Notes: generated by a model from the sequence alone, not told the origin. Counted from the stretch's first letter, positions 51,269 to 59,909 are shown. The stretch: 64,000 nucleotides of DNA from Candidatus Galligastranaerophilus faecipullorum (GCA_018713115.1 DVFS01000048.1:48078-112077); one strand, 5' to 3'. Translations and numbers: made by a program.

Positions 51269-51466
51269 GTGATTGAACCTATTAAAATGAAACCTCAAAA
51301 TTCAACAAGTTTTAAGGGCATAAGTGCAAATCATGACCCTCTCAATGCAAGGAATTCCTATAACAGCGTTATCAAAGATAACGAAGGTATTCTTTATCAG
51401 GAAGCACTCAAAATGCAGAAGCATGACCCTTCAAAAAACGGCGACCTGATTGATTTAAAAGTTTAA
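51269..51466 (+). CDS. Small FKG-motif protein
   Basis: The 65-residue frame starts at GTG 51269 with an excellent AAGGAGG (51256-51262). MKPQNSTSFKGISANHDPL carries the same short pattern (polar-Ser/Thr-Phe-Lys-Gly) as the protein at 32872-33306. It is hydrophilic, with no signal or membrane segment. Many short proteins in this lineage seem to share the pattern near their N-termini, in my recollection. The function is unknown. It is convergent with the glycosyltransferase gene (4-bp overlap). Confidence 0.55.
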   Translation: MIEPIKMKPQNSTSFKGISANHDPLNARNSYNSVIKDNEGILYQEALKMQKHDPSKNGDLIDLKV

Positions 51467-52464
51467 CAAAATTTATACAAAAGCGCCTTAAGCGCTTTTT
51501 TTATTGTTAAAAAATTAAACGAAAATATTATTTTAAATATGAGTTTTTTTGTATTCATGGAGTTTAAACGCGCACAGAAATAAGAATAGTTTTTAATTAT
51601 AAAATCAAGCGTGTCAAAGTGCAGATTTTTATTCCATTTAATAAGTCTGTCTACCGATTCCGGCTTAAGGTAGCGAAAATCACCCATAACGGGGTTCGTA
51701 CCCGAGCAGTTGCCGCCATGGCGTCTGTATGCAAAAAGCGGTCTTGATACCGTGGCACTTGAGCCTATTAAGTGCAAAAACGAGAAAATAAACTTATCCG
51801 CACCAGTTTTATAACGCTCCACATTTTTAAATAAAAATAAAAATTCAAGCGCGCTTCTTCTCATCATGGCAGAAGTGGACGGATTCCAGCACCACGCGCC
51901 AAAAGGACACTCGCGGTTTGTTATTTTTTTAACTTCAAAGTCTTCAAAATCCGTGTTGAAAATCTCATCCGCCTCCAACTTTTTATAAACTCCGCCGCAA
52001 TTTTTAAAAGCGGGCGAAGCAACGGAGTTTAGACAATGTATGGTTGAGTTTTCATCAATTTCCATCTGTGCGGCGCTTACAAAAGCAACACTAACACGCA
52101 TATGTGCCTGAAGTAAAACTGAGAGATAATCCTCAAGCAGGACATCATCCGCATCTATCATACATACAAACTCTCCGCGCGAAACTTTAAGCCCCGTAAG
52201 GAAAGCCCCCATCTGCCCTTCATTTTTCCCTGTTTCGATAACCCTTATGTCAGACGTATTAAAAAACTTTGAAATTACATTTTTATTTTTGTAATTCTTC
52301 TCAATTACCTCTTTTGTCCCGGCGTCCGAAAAATCGTCCACAATAATAATTTCAAAGTTTTTATAACTCTGATTTTCAATGCTTTTTATACACTCGGGCA
52401 GATACTTGCCGAGATTATGACAGGTAACGATAAGGCTTATAAGAGGCTTTTTAAATTCTTGCAT
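51463..52464 (-). CDS. Family 2 glycosyltransferase
   Basis: The 333-residue protein is a GT-A enzyme. PLISLIVTCHNLGKYLPECIKSI, the SYKNFEIIIVDDFSDAGT strand with the nucleotide-binding Asp pair, and GEFVCMIDADDVLLEDYLSVLL with the metal-binding DAD are all clear. An acceptor domain follows, with Trp/Cys-rich segments (FGAWCWNPSTSAMMRR). It transfers a sugar from a nucleotide donor to a surface glycan or lipid. It stands alone, so the product is unknown. The gene starts at ATG 52464 with no clear Shine-Dalgarno. Confidence 0.9.
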   Translation of the reverse strand: MQEFKKPLISLIVTCHNLGKYLPECIKSIENQSYKNFEIIIVDDFSDAGTKEVIEKNYKNKNVISKFFNTSDIRVIETGKNEGQMGAFLTGLKVSRGEFVCMIDADDVLLEDYLSVLLQAHMRVSVAFVSAAQMEIDENSTIHCLNSVASPAFKNCGGVYKKLEADEIFNTDFEDFEVKKITNRECPFGAWCWNPSTSAMMRRSALEFLFLFKNVERYKTGADKFIFSFLHLIGSSATVSRPLFAYRRHGGNCSGTNPVMGDFRYLKPESVDRLIKWNKNLHFDTLDFIIKNYSYFCARLNSMNTKKLIFKIIFSFNFLTIKKALKALLYKFC

Positions 52465-52502
52465 GGGTTTATTTTAGCACATTTTTAAAGCCTTAAAATA
52501 AA

Positions 52503-53651
52503 CTATAAGACGTATTTAGGCTCGCTCTCATAGAGTGAAGGGTATTTTCTGACATACTCGTTAAGCTCGCTGCAATAAGCTTCAAGGTCAAAGCTTACAC
52601 CCTCTTTTGGGCCCTTAAGCTCAAAACCCAGAGCATTAAAAAGACTCTTTATAAAAATATTTATGATAGCGTCAGATCCGCGAAAATAGGGGACACCGTG
52701 CGTCAGAAGCCAGTGCATTGCCGCAATTTTTCTGACAGCCTCTTTTTCTTCTTTTTTGTTCAATTTTTTGCCGGTATAGTTTTTGACAAGATTATCGTAT
52801 ATTTCCCTTGAATAGCGAAGTGAAGGCTCAACACCCCCAAGTGTATGCACGAGCTTCCCGTTTTTCGAGTTTTGATAATAAACTATTCTTGTCGGCGCAA
52901 AATCAGGATATCCTGCAGGGGTTTTGACACAAAAAGTCTTTGCAAGTGAACTTTTTGAAGCATTAAGCGCCTTTTTGGCATAAATTTCGCCGTACGCGCC
53001 ATATTTAACCCCGCTCAGGTCAAAGGGGGTCATAAGACAGCTGCCTGCACCGTCTTTGAGCCTTGAAACGCCGGCGAGTTCCGCCTTTTGAAAATCACTC
53101 ATAGATTTAACATTTAAAAAAGAACAGTTGGAATAATCATCCGCAATAAGGTTTAAAACCTCGTCAAAAGAGGCTTTATTTCTAATCATCAACGAAGCAT
53201 AATTTGCACTCTGCGCAACGTATTTTGCCCAGTCGTAATCTCTGCCATAGCCTTTTATTTTAATAAAAAAGTTTTCAGGCTCCTGTTTTAAATTCAACGG
53301 CATATCCTCAAGCCCGTTTTTCTCTAAAAAGTCGATTTTTCTTATTTTTAAATCATAAATATCAGGCAGATTTTTTGTCTTTTCGAGTTTTTGCCAGACA
53401 GAATCGGGCTCAAAATCAGGGTCATCATATTTATCGTCAGGTATAACAACTTCTCTGTTAATTGTGCCGAGATAACTCAAAAAACTCATAAGCGGATCAT
53501 CCGCATCTTTATTTTTTGAAGTAAAAGAAGGGTGAGGGGAGCTTTTGCAGGTATTTTTCCCCATAAAACCTAAATACACGCCTTTATCAGGCTTTTGCAT
53601 GCGCGAAATCCGGGGAAAATTACACTTATAAATACAAGTAGAGCTTTTCAT
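52503..53651 (-). CDS. Hypothetical protein with an RGSDAI motif
   Basis: I place the start at ATG 53651 (MKSSTCIYKCN), since the longer frame to 53795 runs into promoter and tRNA-leader sequence; no ribosome site is clear. The 382-residue protein has an N-terminal basic Cys-containing region and a C-terminal helical domain with IAAMHWLLTHGVPYFRGSDAIINIFIKSL. The spacing HWLLxHxxPxxRGSxAI resembles C-terminal domains of some effector-like proteins, but I cannot name the family. It is rich in Lys and Asn-Tyr. It is divergent from the tRNA-Ala gene. Confidence 0.5.
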   Translation of the reverse strand: MKSSTCIYKCNFPRISRMQKPDKGVYLGFMGKNTCKSSPHPSFTSKNKDADDPLMSFLSYLGTINREVVIPDDKYDDPDFEPDSVWQKLEKTKNLPDIYDLKIRKIDFLEKNGLEDMPLNLKQEPENFFIKIKGYGRDYDWAKYVAQSANYASLMIRNKASFDEVLNLIADDYSNCSFLNVKSMSDFQKAELAGVSRLKDGAGSCLMTPFDLSGVKYGAYGEIYAKKALNASKSSLAKTFCVKTPAGYPDFAPTRIVYYQNSKNGKLVHTLGGVEPSLRYSREIYDNLVKNYTGKKLNKKEEKEAVRKIAAMHWLLTHGVPYFRGSDAIINIFIKSLFNALGFELKGPKEGVSFDLEAYCSELNEYVRKYPSLYESEPKYVL

Positions 53652-53729
53652 ACTTAAAAATACAAATGCGCGTGAAAATAAAAAATTGCATTTTCTGTAA
53701 AAAATTTTTGAAAAAATTTTAAAAATGTA

Positions 53730-53758
53730 TTGATTATTTTTTTTGTCTTTGCTAGCAT
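53730..53758 (+). promoter_or_regulatory. Candidate promoter of tRNA-Ala
   Basis: TTGATT (53730-53735), a 17-bp spacer and TAGCAT (53753-53758). Both boxes deviate from consensus by two bases. The tRNA starts 46 nt after the predicted start site. Confidence 0.4.
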
Positions 53759-53810
53759 AAAAAATGTCGCAAGGCAAATTCGCGCCCCGCGGCAATTGAA
53801 AATTGAATAC

Positions 53811-53886
53811 GGGGGTTTAGCTCAGTTGGTAGAGCATCTGCTTTGCACGCAGAGGGTCAGGAGTTCGAGTCTCCTAACCTCCACCA
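53811..53886 (+). tRNA. tRNA-Ala (anticodon TGC)
   Basis: The acceptor stem GGGGGTT pairs with AACCTCC with one G-T pair. The D arm GCTCAGTTGGTAGAGC, the anticodon loop TTTGCAC with anticodon TGC, and the T arm CAGGAGTTCGAGTCTCCT are clear. CCA is encoded, unlike for the Leu, Arg and Ser tRNAs here. Confidence 0.96.
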
Positions 53887-53888
53887 AT

Positions 53889-53920
53889 AAAATGAAGCCA
53901 TAATTGGCTTCATTTTATTT
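53889..53920. terminator. Terminator after tRNA-Ala
   Basis: AAAATGAAGCC (53889-53899) and GGCTTCATTTT (53906-53916) form a perfect 11-bp stem with a 6-nt loop, followed by ATTTT. Confidence 0.85.
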
Positions 53921-53983
53921 TAAAATAATTTTCTTCGTATTTACATTCATTTTTGCTTCGGGTATTATTATTGCATACCTTTT

Positions 53984-54070
53984 GGAGAGGTGTCCGAGTG
54001 GTTTAAGGTGCAAACCTGGAACGTTTGTGTGGGGGCAACTCCACCGGGGGTTCGAATCCCCCCCTCTCCG
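53984..54070 (+). tRNA. tRNA-Ser (anticodon GGA)
   Basis: The 7-bp acceptor stem is GGAGAGG/CCTCTCC with discriminator G. A long variable arm (GTGTGGGGGCAACTCCAC) marks class II. The anticodon loop CTGGAAC gives GGA. The T arm GGGGGTTCGAATCCCCC is typical. CCA is not encoded. Confidence 0.95.
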
Positions 54071-54119
54071 AATTTTACAAGGTATTTTACATTTTTACCC
54101 CGCAAAGTTTGAAGGTGTC

Positions 54120-54902
54120 ATGATAAATGAAGTGTTCGATAAAATTATAAAAAGATTTACGGAATTTCCCGCCGTGCAAGCCGTGGCAGCGGGCGGTTCA
54201 ACCTCGGTAAATACTTCTGATGAAAGCTCTGATATTGACATATATGTTTTCACAAACGGACAAATACCGCTTAGAGAAAGAATTGAATTAATAAAAAAAT
54301 ATTCTTCAAAATATGAAGCAGGCTGCGAGTACTTTGGCCCCGGGGATGAATTTTTTGTCGACAAAATGAACCGCCAGCTTGATGTAATGTATTTTAGCAC
54401 AAAACAAATGGAGGATAATGTCGAAAACATCTGGGAAGGGCATTATCCTTCAAACGGCTACACAACCTGTTTTTTATTTACACTTAAAAACTGCAAGACA
54501 ATATATGACAAAAATAATTGGCTTGCGGATTTGAAAAACAAGCTAAATACCCGATACCCCGCAGAACTTAAACAAAATATAATAAAAAGAAATCTTATGC
54601 TTTTAAAAGACAAGCCGTTTGCTTCGTATTATGAACAAATTCAAAAAGCACTGAAAAGAAATGACATAAACAGCATAAACCACAGAATTTCAGCATTTAT
54701 GGCGAGTTATTTCGACATAATTTTTGCATTAAATGAACTTTTACACCCCGGTGAGAAAAAACTTATAAACTATGCACTGAAAAACTGTAAAATACTGCCT
54801 GAAAATTTTGAAAGCAATATAGTAAAGCTTCTTGCCGAATCAAATACGGATAAACTTAAAACCCTTGATGATATAATTTCGCAGCTCAAAAAATGTTTGT
54901 AA
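54120..54902 (+). CDS. Minimal-type nucleotidyltransferase
   Basis: The 260-residue protein starts at ATG 54120 (GAAGGTG upstream); a longer frame crosses the tRNA-Ser gene and is not real. It has the nucleotidyltransferase signature: VAAGGSTSVNTSDESSDIDIYVF (GGS plus DxD), then MNRQLDVMYF as the third carboxylate. A helical C-terminal domain follows (DUF4037-like). Families with this layout transfer nucleotides to antibiotics or proteins. The target is unknown. It ends with a terminator that serves the opposite strand. Confidence 0.8.
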   Translation: MINEVFDKIIKRFTEFPAVQAVAAGGSTSVNTSDESSDIDIYVFTNGQIPLRERIELIKKYSSKYEAGCEYFGPGDEFFVDKMNRQLDVMYFSTKQMEDNVENIWEGHYPSNGYTTCFLFTLKNCKTIYDKNNWLADLKNKLNTRYPAELKQNIIKRNLMLLKDKPFASYYEQIQKALKRNDINSINHRISAFMASYFDIIFALNELLHPGEKKLINYALKNCKILPENFESNIVKLLAESNTDKLKTLDDIISQLKKCL

Positions 54903-54905
54903 AAA

Positions 54906-54930
54906 CAACCCCCTAAAAAACAGGGGGTTG
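54906..54930 (-). terminator. Terminator of hsp20
   Basis: CAACCCCCT (54906-54914) and AGGGGGTTG (54922-54930) form a 9-bp stem. On the minus strand TTTTTAC follows, matching termination of the hsp20 gene 19 bp away. Confidence 0.75.
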
Positions 54931-54948
54931 CTCATCCGGCTTTTAAGG

Positions 54949-55407
54949 TTATTCAACCGATAATTTTTTCGTATTGTTCTTTTGTGCCGCAAGTTTAGGA
55001 GCACTTATAGCCAAAACGCCGCCTTCAAGTTTGGCTTTTGTTTTATCGGTATCAATTTCCTGCGGGAAATAAACGGTTCTTGAGAATTCTCCGTATTTAA
55101 ATTCGGATTTTCTATAGCCCTTGGTATCTTCTCTGTGTTCTTCTTTTCTTACGGCATTAATAGTTAAATAGTTTTTATCTATATCAATATCAAGGTCTTC
55201 TTTTTTAACGCCCGGCAATTCCGCTTTTATATCATACTGCGTATCTTTTTCGTGGATTTCAACCGGCATTGCATATTTTTCTTCACCCTCTTCATTTAAA
55301 ATATACTCAGGGAAAAAGCTGTCAAAGTTGCGGTTTAAAATAGAGCTTATTTCATCGTTAACCGATTTGATAAAATTGTCAGGTGATTTTTTAATTAAAA
55401 ATTTCAT
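54949..55407 (-). CDS. Small heat-shock protein Hsp20
   Basis: The 152-residue protein has an alpha-crystallin domain from residue 48: MPVEIHEKDTQYDIKAELPG, VKKEDLDIDIDKNYLTINAVRKEE, FSRTVYFPQEIDTDKTKAKLEGGVL and the final SAPKLAAQKNN. The IxI-type tail is not obvious. It prevents aggregation of unfolded proteins. The start ATG 55407 follows AAAGGAG. It is a single gene; the upstream region 55408-55514 has no CIRCE or other clear heat-shock operator. Confidence 0.93.
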   Translation of the reverse strand: MKFLIKKSPDNFIKSVNDEISSILNRNFDSFFPEYILNEEGEEKYAMPVEIHEKDTQYDIKAELPGVKKEDLDIDIDKNYLTINAVRKEEHREDTKGYRKSEFKYGEFSRTVYFPQEIDTDKTKAKLEGGVLAISAPKLAAQKNNTKKLSVE

Positions 55408-55514
55408 AATTAACTCCTTTCAATTATCATCTGTTCTCTTAACAATGTTATTATTACTCTTTTTTACAAAAAAGCTTAAAAATTTAATTAAAATTTAAGG
55501 ATTTATAAACCCCT

Positions 55515-56006
55515 TTAAAAAACGGCCGCACTCCAGACACTATAGAGTTTTTCAAGCGTATATCCTGCATTGGCGGGGCTTGTCGATGGAAGCCTGCGGC
55601 AGCAAAAGGTGTCTAAAACATCGGGGTAATATTTTTTAAATGCACAAAAGGCTTTATTTCCGTTAAAACATATTGTCTTTATATTCGGATATTTTTCAAG
55701 CAAAGAGGGTATGTCGTTTGGTACTTCATCAAATATATTTGAATCCAGACTGCCTTCTCTTTTACAAAATTTAATTACATCCCACAGGGCAAAACCGCTT
55801 TTTAAAAAAGTATTTATTTTCTCTTCGTATTTTAAATCAGTCATATTCTCACACTTGCACAATAGTCCTGCAAGTTTCCAGAAGCGGTTTTGCGGATGTG
55901 CATAATACTCCTGCTCTTCTAAAGACTTAACACCGGGCATTGAGCCTAAAATAAGGATTCGGGATTTTTTGCACACTCTCGGTTTAAAACTTTCACAATA
56001 TGCCAT
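55515..56006 (-). CDS. Hypoxanthine/uracil DNA glycosylase (UDG-like)
   Basis: The 163-residue protein is of the UDG superfamily, close to deoxyinosine-specific or Mug-type glycosylases. RILILGSMPGVKSL is motif A with the GSMPG loop, and AHPQNRFWKLAGLL follows. KYPNIKTICFNGNKAFCAF and a C-terminal RLPSTSPANAGY carry the rest of the motif set. It removes deaminated bases from DNA. It ends next to, and reads the same way as, the secreted protein gene upstream (1 bp apart). Confidence 0.8.
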   Translation of the reverse strand: MAYCESFKPRVCKKSRILILGSMPGVKSLEEQEYYAHPQNRFWKLAGLLCKCENMTDLKYEEKINTFLKSGFALWDVIKFCKREGSLDSNIFDEVPNDIPSLLEKYPNIKTICFNGNKAFCAFKKYYPDVLDTFCCRRLPSTSPANAGYTLEKLYSVWSAAVF

Positions 56007-56007
56007 A

Positions 56008-56580
56008 TCAGCTTTTTATACCCCAATTCGGATAGTAAAAAATATGAAATTCTTTATTTTTAGAAATTCTCACTCTGCCGCCTTTTATAAAATTTGTAAG
56101 CGAACCTGTAGGAGGAAGCGGCGTCAGCGCCCATTTAAGCGGAAACACCCACAGACTCCTGTCATGACCAAATACTTCAAAGCACGTGCTGAGTTTGTTT
56201 TTATCTATTCCCGCAATTTCAAAATTGCCGAATATTACACTTGCGGGAATACCGTTCATACCGCTATTTATAATTGTTTCAACCCTTGTATAAACGGGGG
56301 TGTTCTTTGTTAAAATAATTTCATTTTGATATCTGACATCGCGCGCAATCTCAAAACACACATCCTGACCCTCATACAGGTCATTTTGGGATTTTATCGG
56401 CGCTGTAATTTTTAAAGGTATTATCACCCTGTCGGTATTTGTATAGTCATACTTTGTATTTTGTTCGGGTTTTTTAGTATCAGGAGGGATATATTTTACA
56501 ATATCATCCCGCAAAAACTCGCAGTATACACAGGAAATACTAAAAACAAAAGTAAAAAGCAAAATAATAATTCTACTCAT
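56008..56580 (-). CDS. Secreted hypothetical protein
   Basis: I choose ATG 56580, inside the end of the upstream gene, because it gives a clean signal peptide (MSRIIILLFTFVFSISCVYC). The 190-residue product has beta-sandwich-like strands (VIIPLKITAPIKSQNDLYEGQDVCFEI, EIILTKNTPVYTRVETIIN) and no catalytic motif. The pattern of DVCFEIARDV with TKNTPVYTRVETI resembles barrel-sandwich proteins of secretion or envelope complexes. The overlap with the M48-like gene suggests coupled expression. Confidence 0.55.
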   Translation of the reverse strand: MSRIIILLFTFVFSISCVYCEFLRDDIVKYIPPDTKKPEQNTKYDYTNTDRVIIPLKITAPIKSQNDLYEGQDVCFEIARDVRYQNEIILTKNTPVYTRVETIINSGMNGIPASVIFGNFEIAGIDKNKLSTCFEVFGHDRSLWVFPLKWALTPLPPTGSLTNFIKGGRVRISKNKEFHIFYYPNWGIKS

Positions 56581-57268
56581 AATTAAGCTCTTCCCGTGAT
56601 TTTGTCTTAATCTTCTCTTCAAGCATTGCACGGTTATGCCGCGAAGTCAGCAAAAAGTTTTGATAATGCTCATTTTCAAGGTATTTATTATTTAAAAGAT
56701 AATAAGGATATTTTGTATAAATATATTCATAAATCACGGCAAGCCTTTTGGATGTAAGATTTCTGTTTGAAAATCTGTCAAAACGCTTCTGCGGAGCTGT
56801 TTTTTGAATATATATAATAAGCCCCACGGGGTCATATCCGGCATTCACCATTAAATCTACAGCCCTTTTATCGGCAACGATTTCATATTTTTTAGGCGCC
56901 GCCTTTACCTGAACGGTGCTTAAACCGCCCGCAAAATGTCCGTCAAAAGAACGCATTGCAAGAAAAATCTCCCTTGCAAGAAACCCTGCAAGCTCATCAT
57001 CATTTTGCGCGCATTTAAAAGCTTCATCATAAACCACAACCTGCCGTGATGTAACAGAGTCGCTCAAGTCAAGTTTGGATTTTTTCTGCGCATTGTCGTA
57101 TACAAAAATTATCCTTTTTTCAATTTTATTTGCATTTAAGATTTTAGCGCCTATGGTGTCGATTTTATTTTGAATACCTTTTTCTTTAAACACCTGTGCT
57201 TCATCAAAGGCAAAAACACTGCCGCAAAAAACAAAAAATGCCGCTGCAAAAAGAAAAAATTTTTTCAT
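56573..57268 (-). CDS. Secreted M48-like protein lacking zinc-site histidines
   Basis: The 231-residue protein has a signal peptide (KKFFLFAAAFFVFCGSVFA). Residues about 85-160 follow the M48 peptidase layout: DELAGFLAREIFLAM stands where HExxH is expected, and KYEIVADKRAVDLMVNAGYDPVGL matches the third-ligand ExxAD helix. Both His are replaced (Arg and Leu), so it is probably not a zinc peptidase. An inactive scaffold or chaperone is inferred. It is followed by the secreted gene at 56580 in the same operon. Confidence 0.65.
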   Translation of the reverse strand: MKKFFLFAAAFFVFCGSVFAFDEAQVFKEKGIQNKIDTIGAKILNANKIEKRIIFVYDNAQKKSKLDLSDSVTSRQVVVYDEAFKCAQNDDELAGFLAREIFLAMRSFDGHFAGGLSTVQVKAAPKKYEIVADKRAVDLMVNAGYDPVGLIIYIQKTAPQKRFDRFSNRNLTSKRLAVIYEYIYTKYPYYLLNNKYLENEHYQNFLLTSRHNRAMLEEKIKTKSREELNYE

Positions 57269-57283
57269 ACTGCCGCCCTTTAT

Positions 57284-57964
57284 TTATATATCCATATTTT
57301 TTAAGTTTTCACTGATTTTAAAATCAGCCTCCGTAGAGTTTTTAATATCTTCAAGCGTAAAGAAAGGGTTAATCTCCGTCATTAAAAGCCCGTCTTTTGT
57401 TACTTCAAAAACACATCTTTCGGTAATAATTAAATCCACCTCGGCGCTTGCGGTAAGAGGCAGGCTGCATTTTTTAACAATTTTTATCTGGTTTTTTGAC
57501 AGGTGCTCCATTACAACTATAACTTTTTTTGACCCGACCACAAGGTCCATTGACCCGCCCATGCCCGGAACAAGCTTGTTTGGTATCATCCAGCTTGCAA
57601 GATTTCCTTCTTCATCAACCTGAAGCGAGCCTAACACCGTAGCGTCAATATGTCCGCCGCGCATAATTGTAAAAGCCATCTGGGTGTCATAAAAACAGCA
57701 GCCCCTGATAGGCTCCACAAATGCACCGCCCGCATTTATAATACGCGGGTCGGGACTCTCGCCCTGATGAAGCCTGCCGGCGCCTAAAAGCCCGTTTTCG
57801 GACTGAAAAATAACCCCGACACTGTCATCGACATAATTTGCAACCTCTGTCGGAAGCCCTATGCCGAGAGTTACCACATCGCCTTTTTTAAATTCTTTTG
57901 CAGCCCTTTTTGCTATTATTTCTCTTATTTTTTCTTTGGTAAGTTCACCTTGTATAAGAGGCAT
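57284..57964 (-). CDS. atoA: CoA-transferase subunit B (AtoA/CtfB type)
   Basis: The 226-residue beta subunit has GDVVTLGIGLPTEVANYV and the active-site Glu in FQSENGLLGAGR, then GGHIDATVLGSLQVDEEGNLA. It swaps CoA between acyl-CoA and acetate or acetoacetate. It starts one base after the alpha subunit stop on the same strand. Length and motifs are complete. The specificity (butyrate-acetoacetate, acetate or succinyl type) cannot be read from sequence. Confidence 0.92.
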   Translation of the reverse strand: MPLIQGELTKEKIREIIAKRAAKEFKKGDVVTLGIGLPTEVANYVDDSVGVIFQSENGLLGAGRLHQGESPDPRIINAGGAFVEPIRGCCFYDTQMAFTIMRGGHIDATVLGSLQVDEEGNLASWMIPNKLVPGMGGSMDLVVGSKKVIVVMEHLSKNQIKIVKKCSLPLTASAEVDLIITERCVFEVTKDGLLMTEINPFFTLEDIKNSTEADFKISENLKNMDI

Positions 57965-58615
57965 TTATTCTTCCTCGCGCTTTACAATATAATCCACAAA
58001 AAGCCCCGGAATTACGACATCATTGGGATCAATGCAATCCACAATTTCATCGGCCTGCACAATAACGGTATCAGCCGCGGTTGCCATTACGGTGTTGAAA
58101 TTTCTTGTCGTGCCAAAGAAAGCGACATTGCCGTACCTGTCAACTTTTGTACCGTATATCAGGGCAAAATCCGCCCCGAGAGGCTTTTCAAAAATAAATC
58201 TTTTGCCTTCGACTTCAATTATTTCTTTATTATCTTCAAGTATGGTGCCTATGCCCGTTTGAGTCAAAACTCCGCCAAGACCCGCACCTTTAGCACGAAT
58301 CTTCTCAACAAGCGTGCCCATGGGTACAAGCTCGACTTCCGTTTCCCCGCTCTGCATTTGTCTGCCCGTTTCGGGGTTTGTACCGATGTGCGCTGCCACA
58401 ACTTTTTTTGCGAGCCTGTTTGTAATTACTTTACCTTTGTCAACATCGGGGTAAGAAGTGTCATTGCATATCATTGTAAGATTTTTCTTACCCTGTCTTA
58501 CAAGTTCGTCAATCAGTTTATCGGGTGCTCCGCAGCTTAAAAAACCGCCAACCATTATGCTTGCGCCGTCTTTTATTAAACTGATGGCATCTTTTGCCGA
58601 CACTATTTTTTTCAT
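57965..58615 (-). CDS. atoD: CoA-transferase subunit A (AtoD/CtfA type)
   Basis: The 216-residue alpha subunit opens with KKIVSAKDAISLIKDGASIMVGGFLSCGAPDKLID, the CoA-transferase I glycine-rich loop (GGFLSCG). RLAKKVVAAHIGTNPE, EKPLGADFALIYGTKVDRYGNV and the final CIDPNDVVIPGLFVDYIV are also normal. ATG 58615 follows AAGGGAT. It is translated with the beta subunit gene. In anaerobes such pairs work in butyrate, acetate or ketone metabolism. Confidence 0.92.
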   Translation of the reverse strand: MKKIVSAKDAISLIKDGASIMVGGFLSCGAPDKLIDELVRQGKKNLTMICNDTSYPDVDKGKVITNRLAKKVVAAHIGTNPETGRQMQSGETEVELVPMGTLVEKIRAKGAGLGGVLTQTGIGTILEDNKEIIEVEGKRFIFEKPLGADFALIYGTKVDRYGNVAFFGTTRNFNTVMATAADTVIVQADEIVDCIDPNDVVIPGLFVDYIVKREEE

Positions 58616-58652
58616 ACTTTATCCCTTGCAAAAAATTTTACCACAAATATTG

Positions 58653-59855
58653 CTACAGCACAATTTGTGTGCCGACAATAAACTTATGGGAATCGGGCTT
58701 GGCGTCATTTTCGCAGTAGACATAGTTAAATATAAGCTTTAGCGCCTGTCCTTTAAGGTAATAATTAACACCTGCGGTGTATTCCCTTTGATTGTTGCGG
58801 TCTTTTGTTTTATCGGGATTAAACTCATCAAAGCGGGCAAGAAGCTCTATTTTCTTTGTCAGGTGGTACGCGGCAGTTGCATAAAAACCCTCGGCACGGT
58901 TTGTCGTAGGGCCGCTTCCGCCGTTTGAACCGTCAGAGTTTGCATACTCGGCACGCGCCCAGAATTTTTTATATTCATAACTCAGGGCAGCTCCCGTCAT
59001 AAAGTAGTCCAGAGAGTGCCTTTTGCCCGCGACAATACCTCCGCCCGCAACAACTTTTCCCCATTTGCCATCTGTTTTGCCCAGAGGCTTAACGTTTACC
59101 CAGCCGTCAAACTCAAAACCAGGGAAAAATTCCCTGAAGAATGTATCCGAGCTGTATCCGCCAAAGTCATAATCCACAAGAGAATAATCGCCTCTTACCC
59201 TTAAACCGAACTTTCTTACATTGGCAAGATTTCTTGAAATCTGCGAACGCGCCACAAAGGGAAGAGTGTACGGGGATTGCGCGCCTTCATAACCGACGCC
59301 CGGGCGGGAGTTACCAAGCAGTACATTATGATGGGGGATTCTGTTTGTTTCAATATAGGCATCCTGAACAAGCTGCTGTAAAAAACCATGTGCATGGGTA
59401 GGGGTCGGGTCAAGCATTAAGCGGAAACCTTCTTTGCCGCCTCTGAACTTTCCGTCAAATATAATATTTATAAGCGCCATATTATATTTAGTGTCGGTAT
59501 CGGAGTTTTCGTTCATCCGGGTTGTTATATTACCCTGCAGGGCAACCCAGGTATGAAAGCTCTCAAGCGGGCCGCGGTCAAATTTCATCATAAGCTGTTT
59601 TTTTAAAAGCTGGCTCGGCACATCGGTGCGCTCGATTTGAAGTTTTAAAACATCCTGCGGGGCACTTTTTAAATTAGACAAAAAAGTATCCTTATCAGCC
59701 TGAAGCTTTTGCTCAAATTCTTCTTTTGTCTGACCCGTAACACTCTGTACAAAGTCACTATCGGGATTTTCTTCAAGCTTAATTTCCTCCTCTATTGCAT
59801 AAACACAGGGAGCAAAAACAAAGATAAATAGTAAAGCTGTTAAAATCTTTTTCAT
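58653..59855 (-). CDS. OprP/OprO-type outer-membrane porin
   Basis: I place the start at ATG 59855 with a signal peptide (MKKILTALLFIFVFAPCVYA). The 400-residue mature part ends in a beta-strand with a terminal Leu (HKFIVGTQIVL). FHTWVALQGNITTRMNENSD, IIFDGKFRGGKEGFRLMLDP and GFYATAAYHLTKKIELLARFDEFNPDK are beta-barrel strands of the phosphate-selective porin group. It shows the cell has an outer membrane. It follows the CoA-transferase pair but on the same strand, with the focA terminator upstream. Confidence 0.8.
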   Translation of the reverse strand: MKKILTALLFIFVFAPCVYAIEEEIKLEENPDSDFVQSVTGQTKEEFEQKLQADKDTFLSNLKSAPQDVLKLQIERTDVPSQLLKKQLMMKFDRGPLESFHTWVALQGNITTRMNENSDTDTKYNMALINIIFDGKFRGGKEGFRLMLDPTPTHAHGFLQQLVQDAYIETNRIPHHNVLLGNSRPGVGYEGAQSPYTLPFVARSQISRNLANVRKFGLRVRGDYSLVDYDFGGYSSDTFFREFFPGFEFDGWVNVKPLGKTDGKWGKVVAGGGIVAGKRHSLDYFMTGAALSYEYKKFWARAEYANSDGSNGGSGPTTNRAEGFYATAAYHLTKKIELLARFDEFNPDKTKDRNNQREYTAGVNYYLKGQALKLIFNYVYCENDAKPDSHKFIVGTQIVL

Positions 59856-59874
59856 CGGATTATACGCGAAATTA

Positions 59875-59900
59875 AAGGCGGTCATACAACAGACCGCCTT
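59875..59900 (-). terminator. Terminator of focA
   Basis: AAGGCGGTC (59875-59883) and GACCGCCTT (59892-59900) form a 9-bp stem. On the minus strand a T-rich TTTAATTT follows. It separates the focA and porin genes. Confidence 0.75.
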
Positions 59901-59909
59901 AGTTTTTAT

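Noticed and set aside
53904-54119. N-terminal extension of the nucleotidyltransferase
   Set aside because: The extended frame runs through the tRNA-Ser gene. The protein family signature begins after ATG 54120, which has its own ribosome site.
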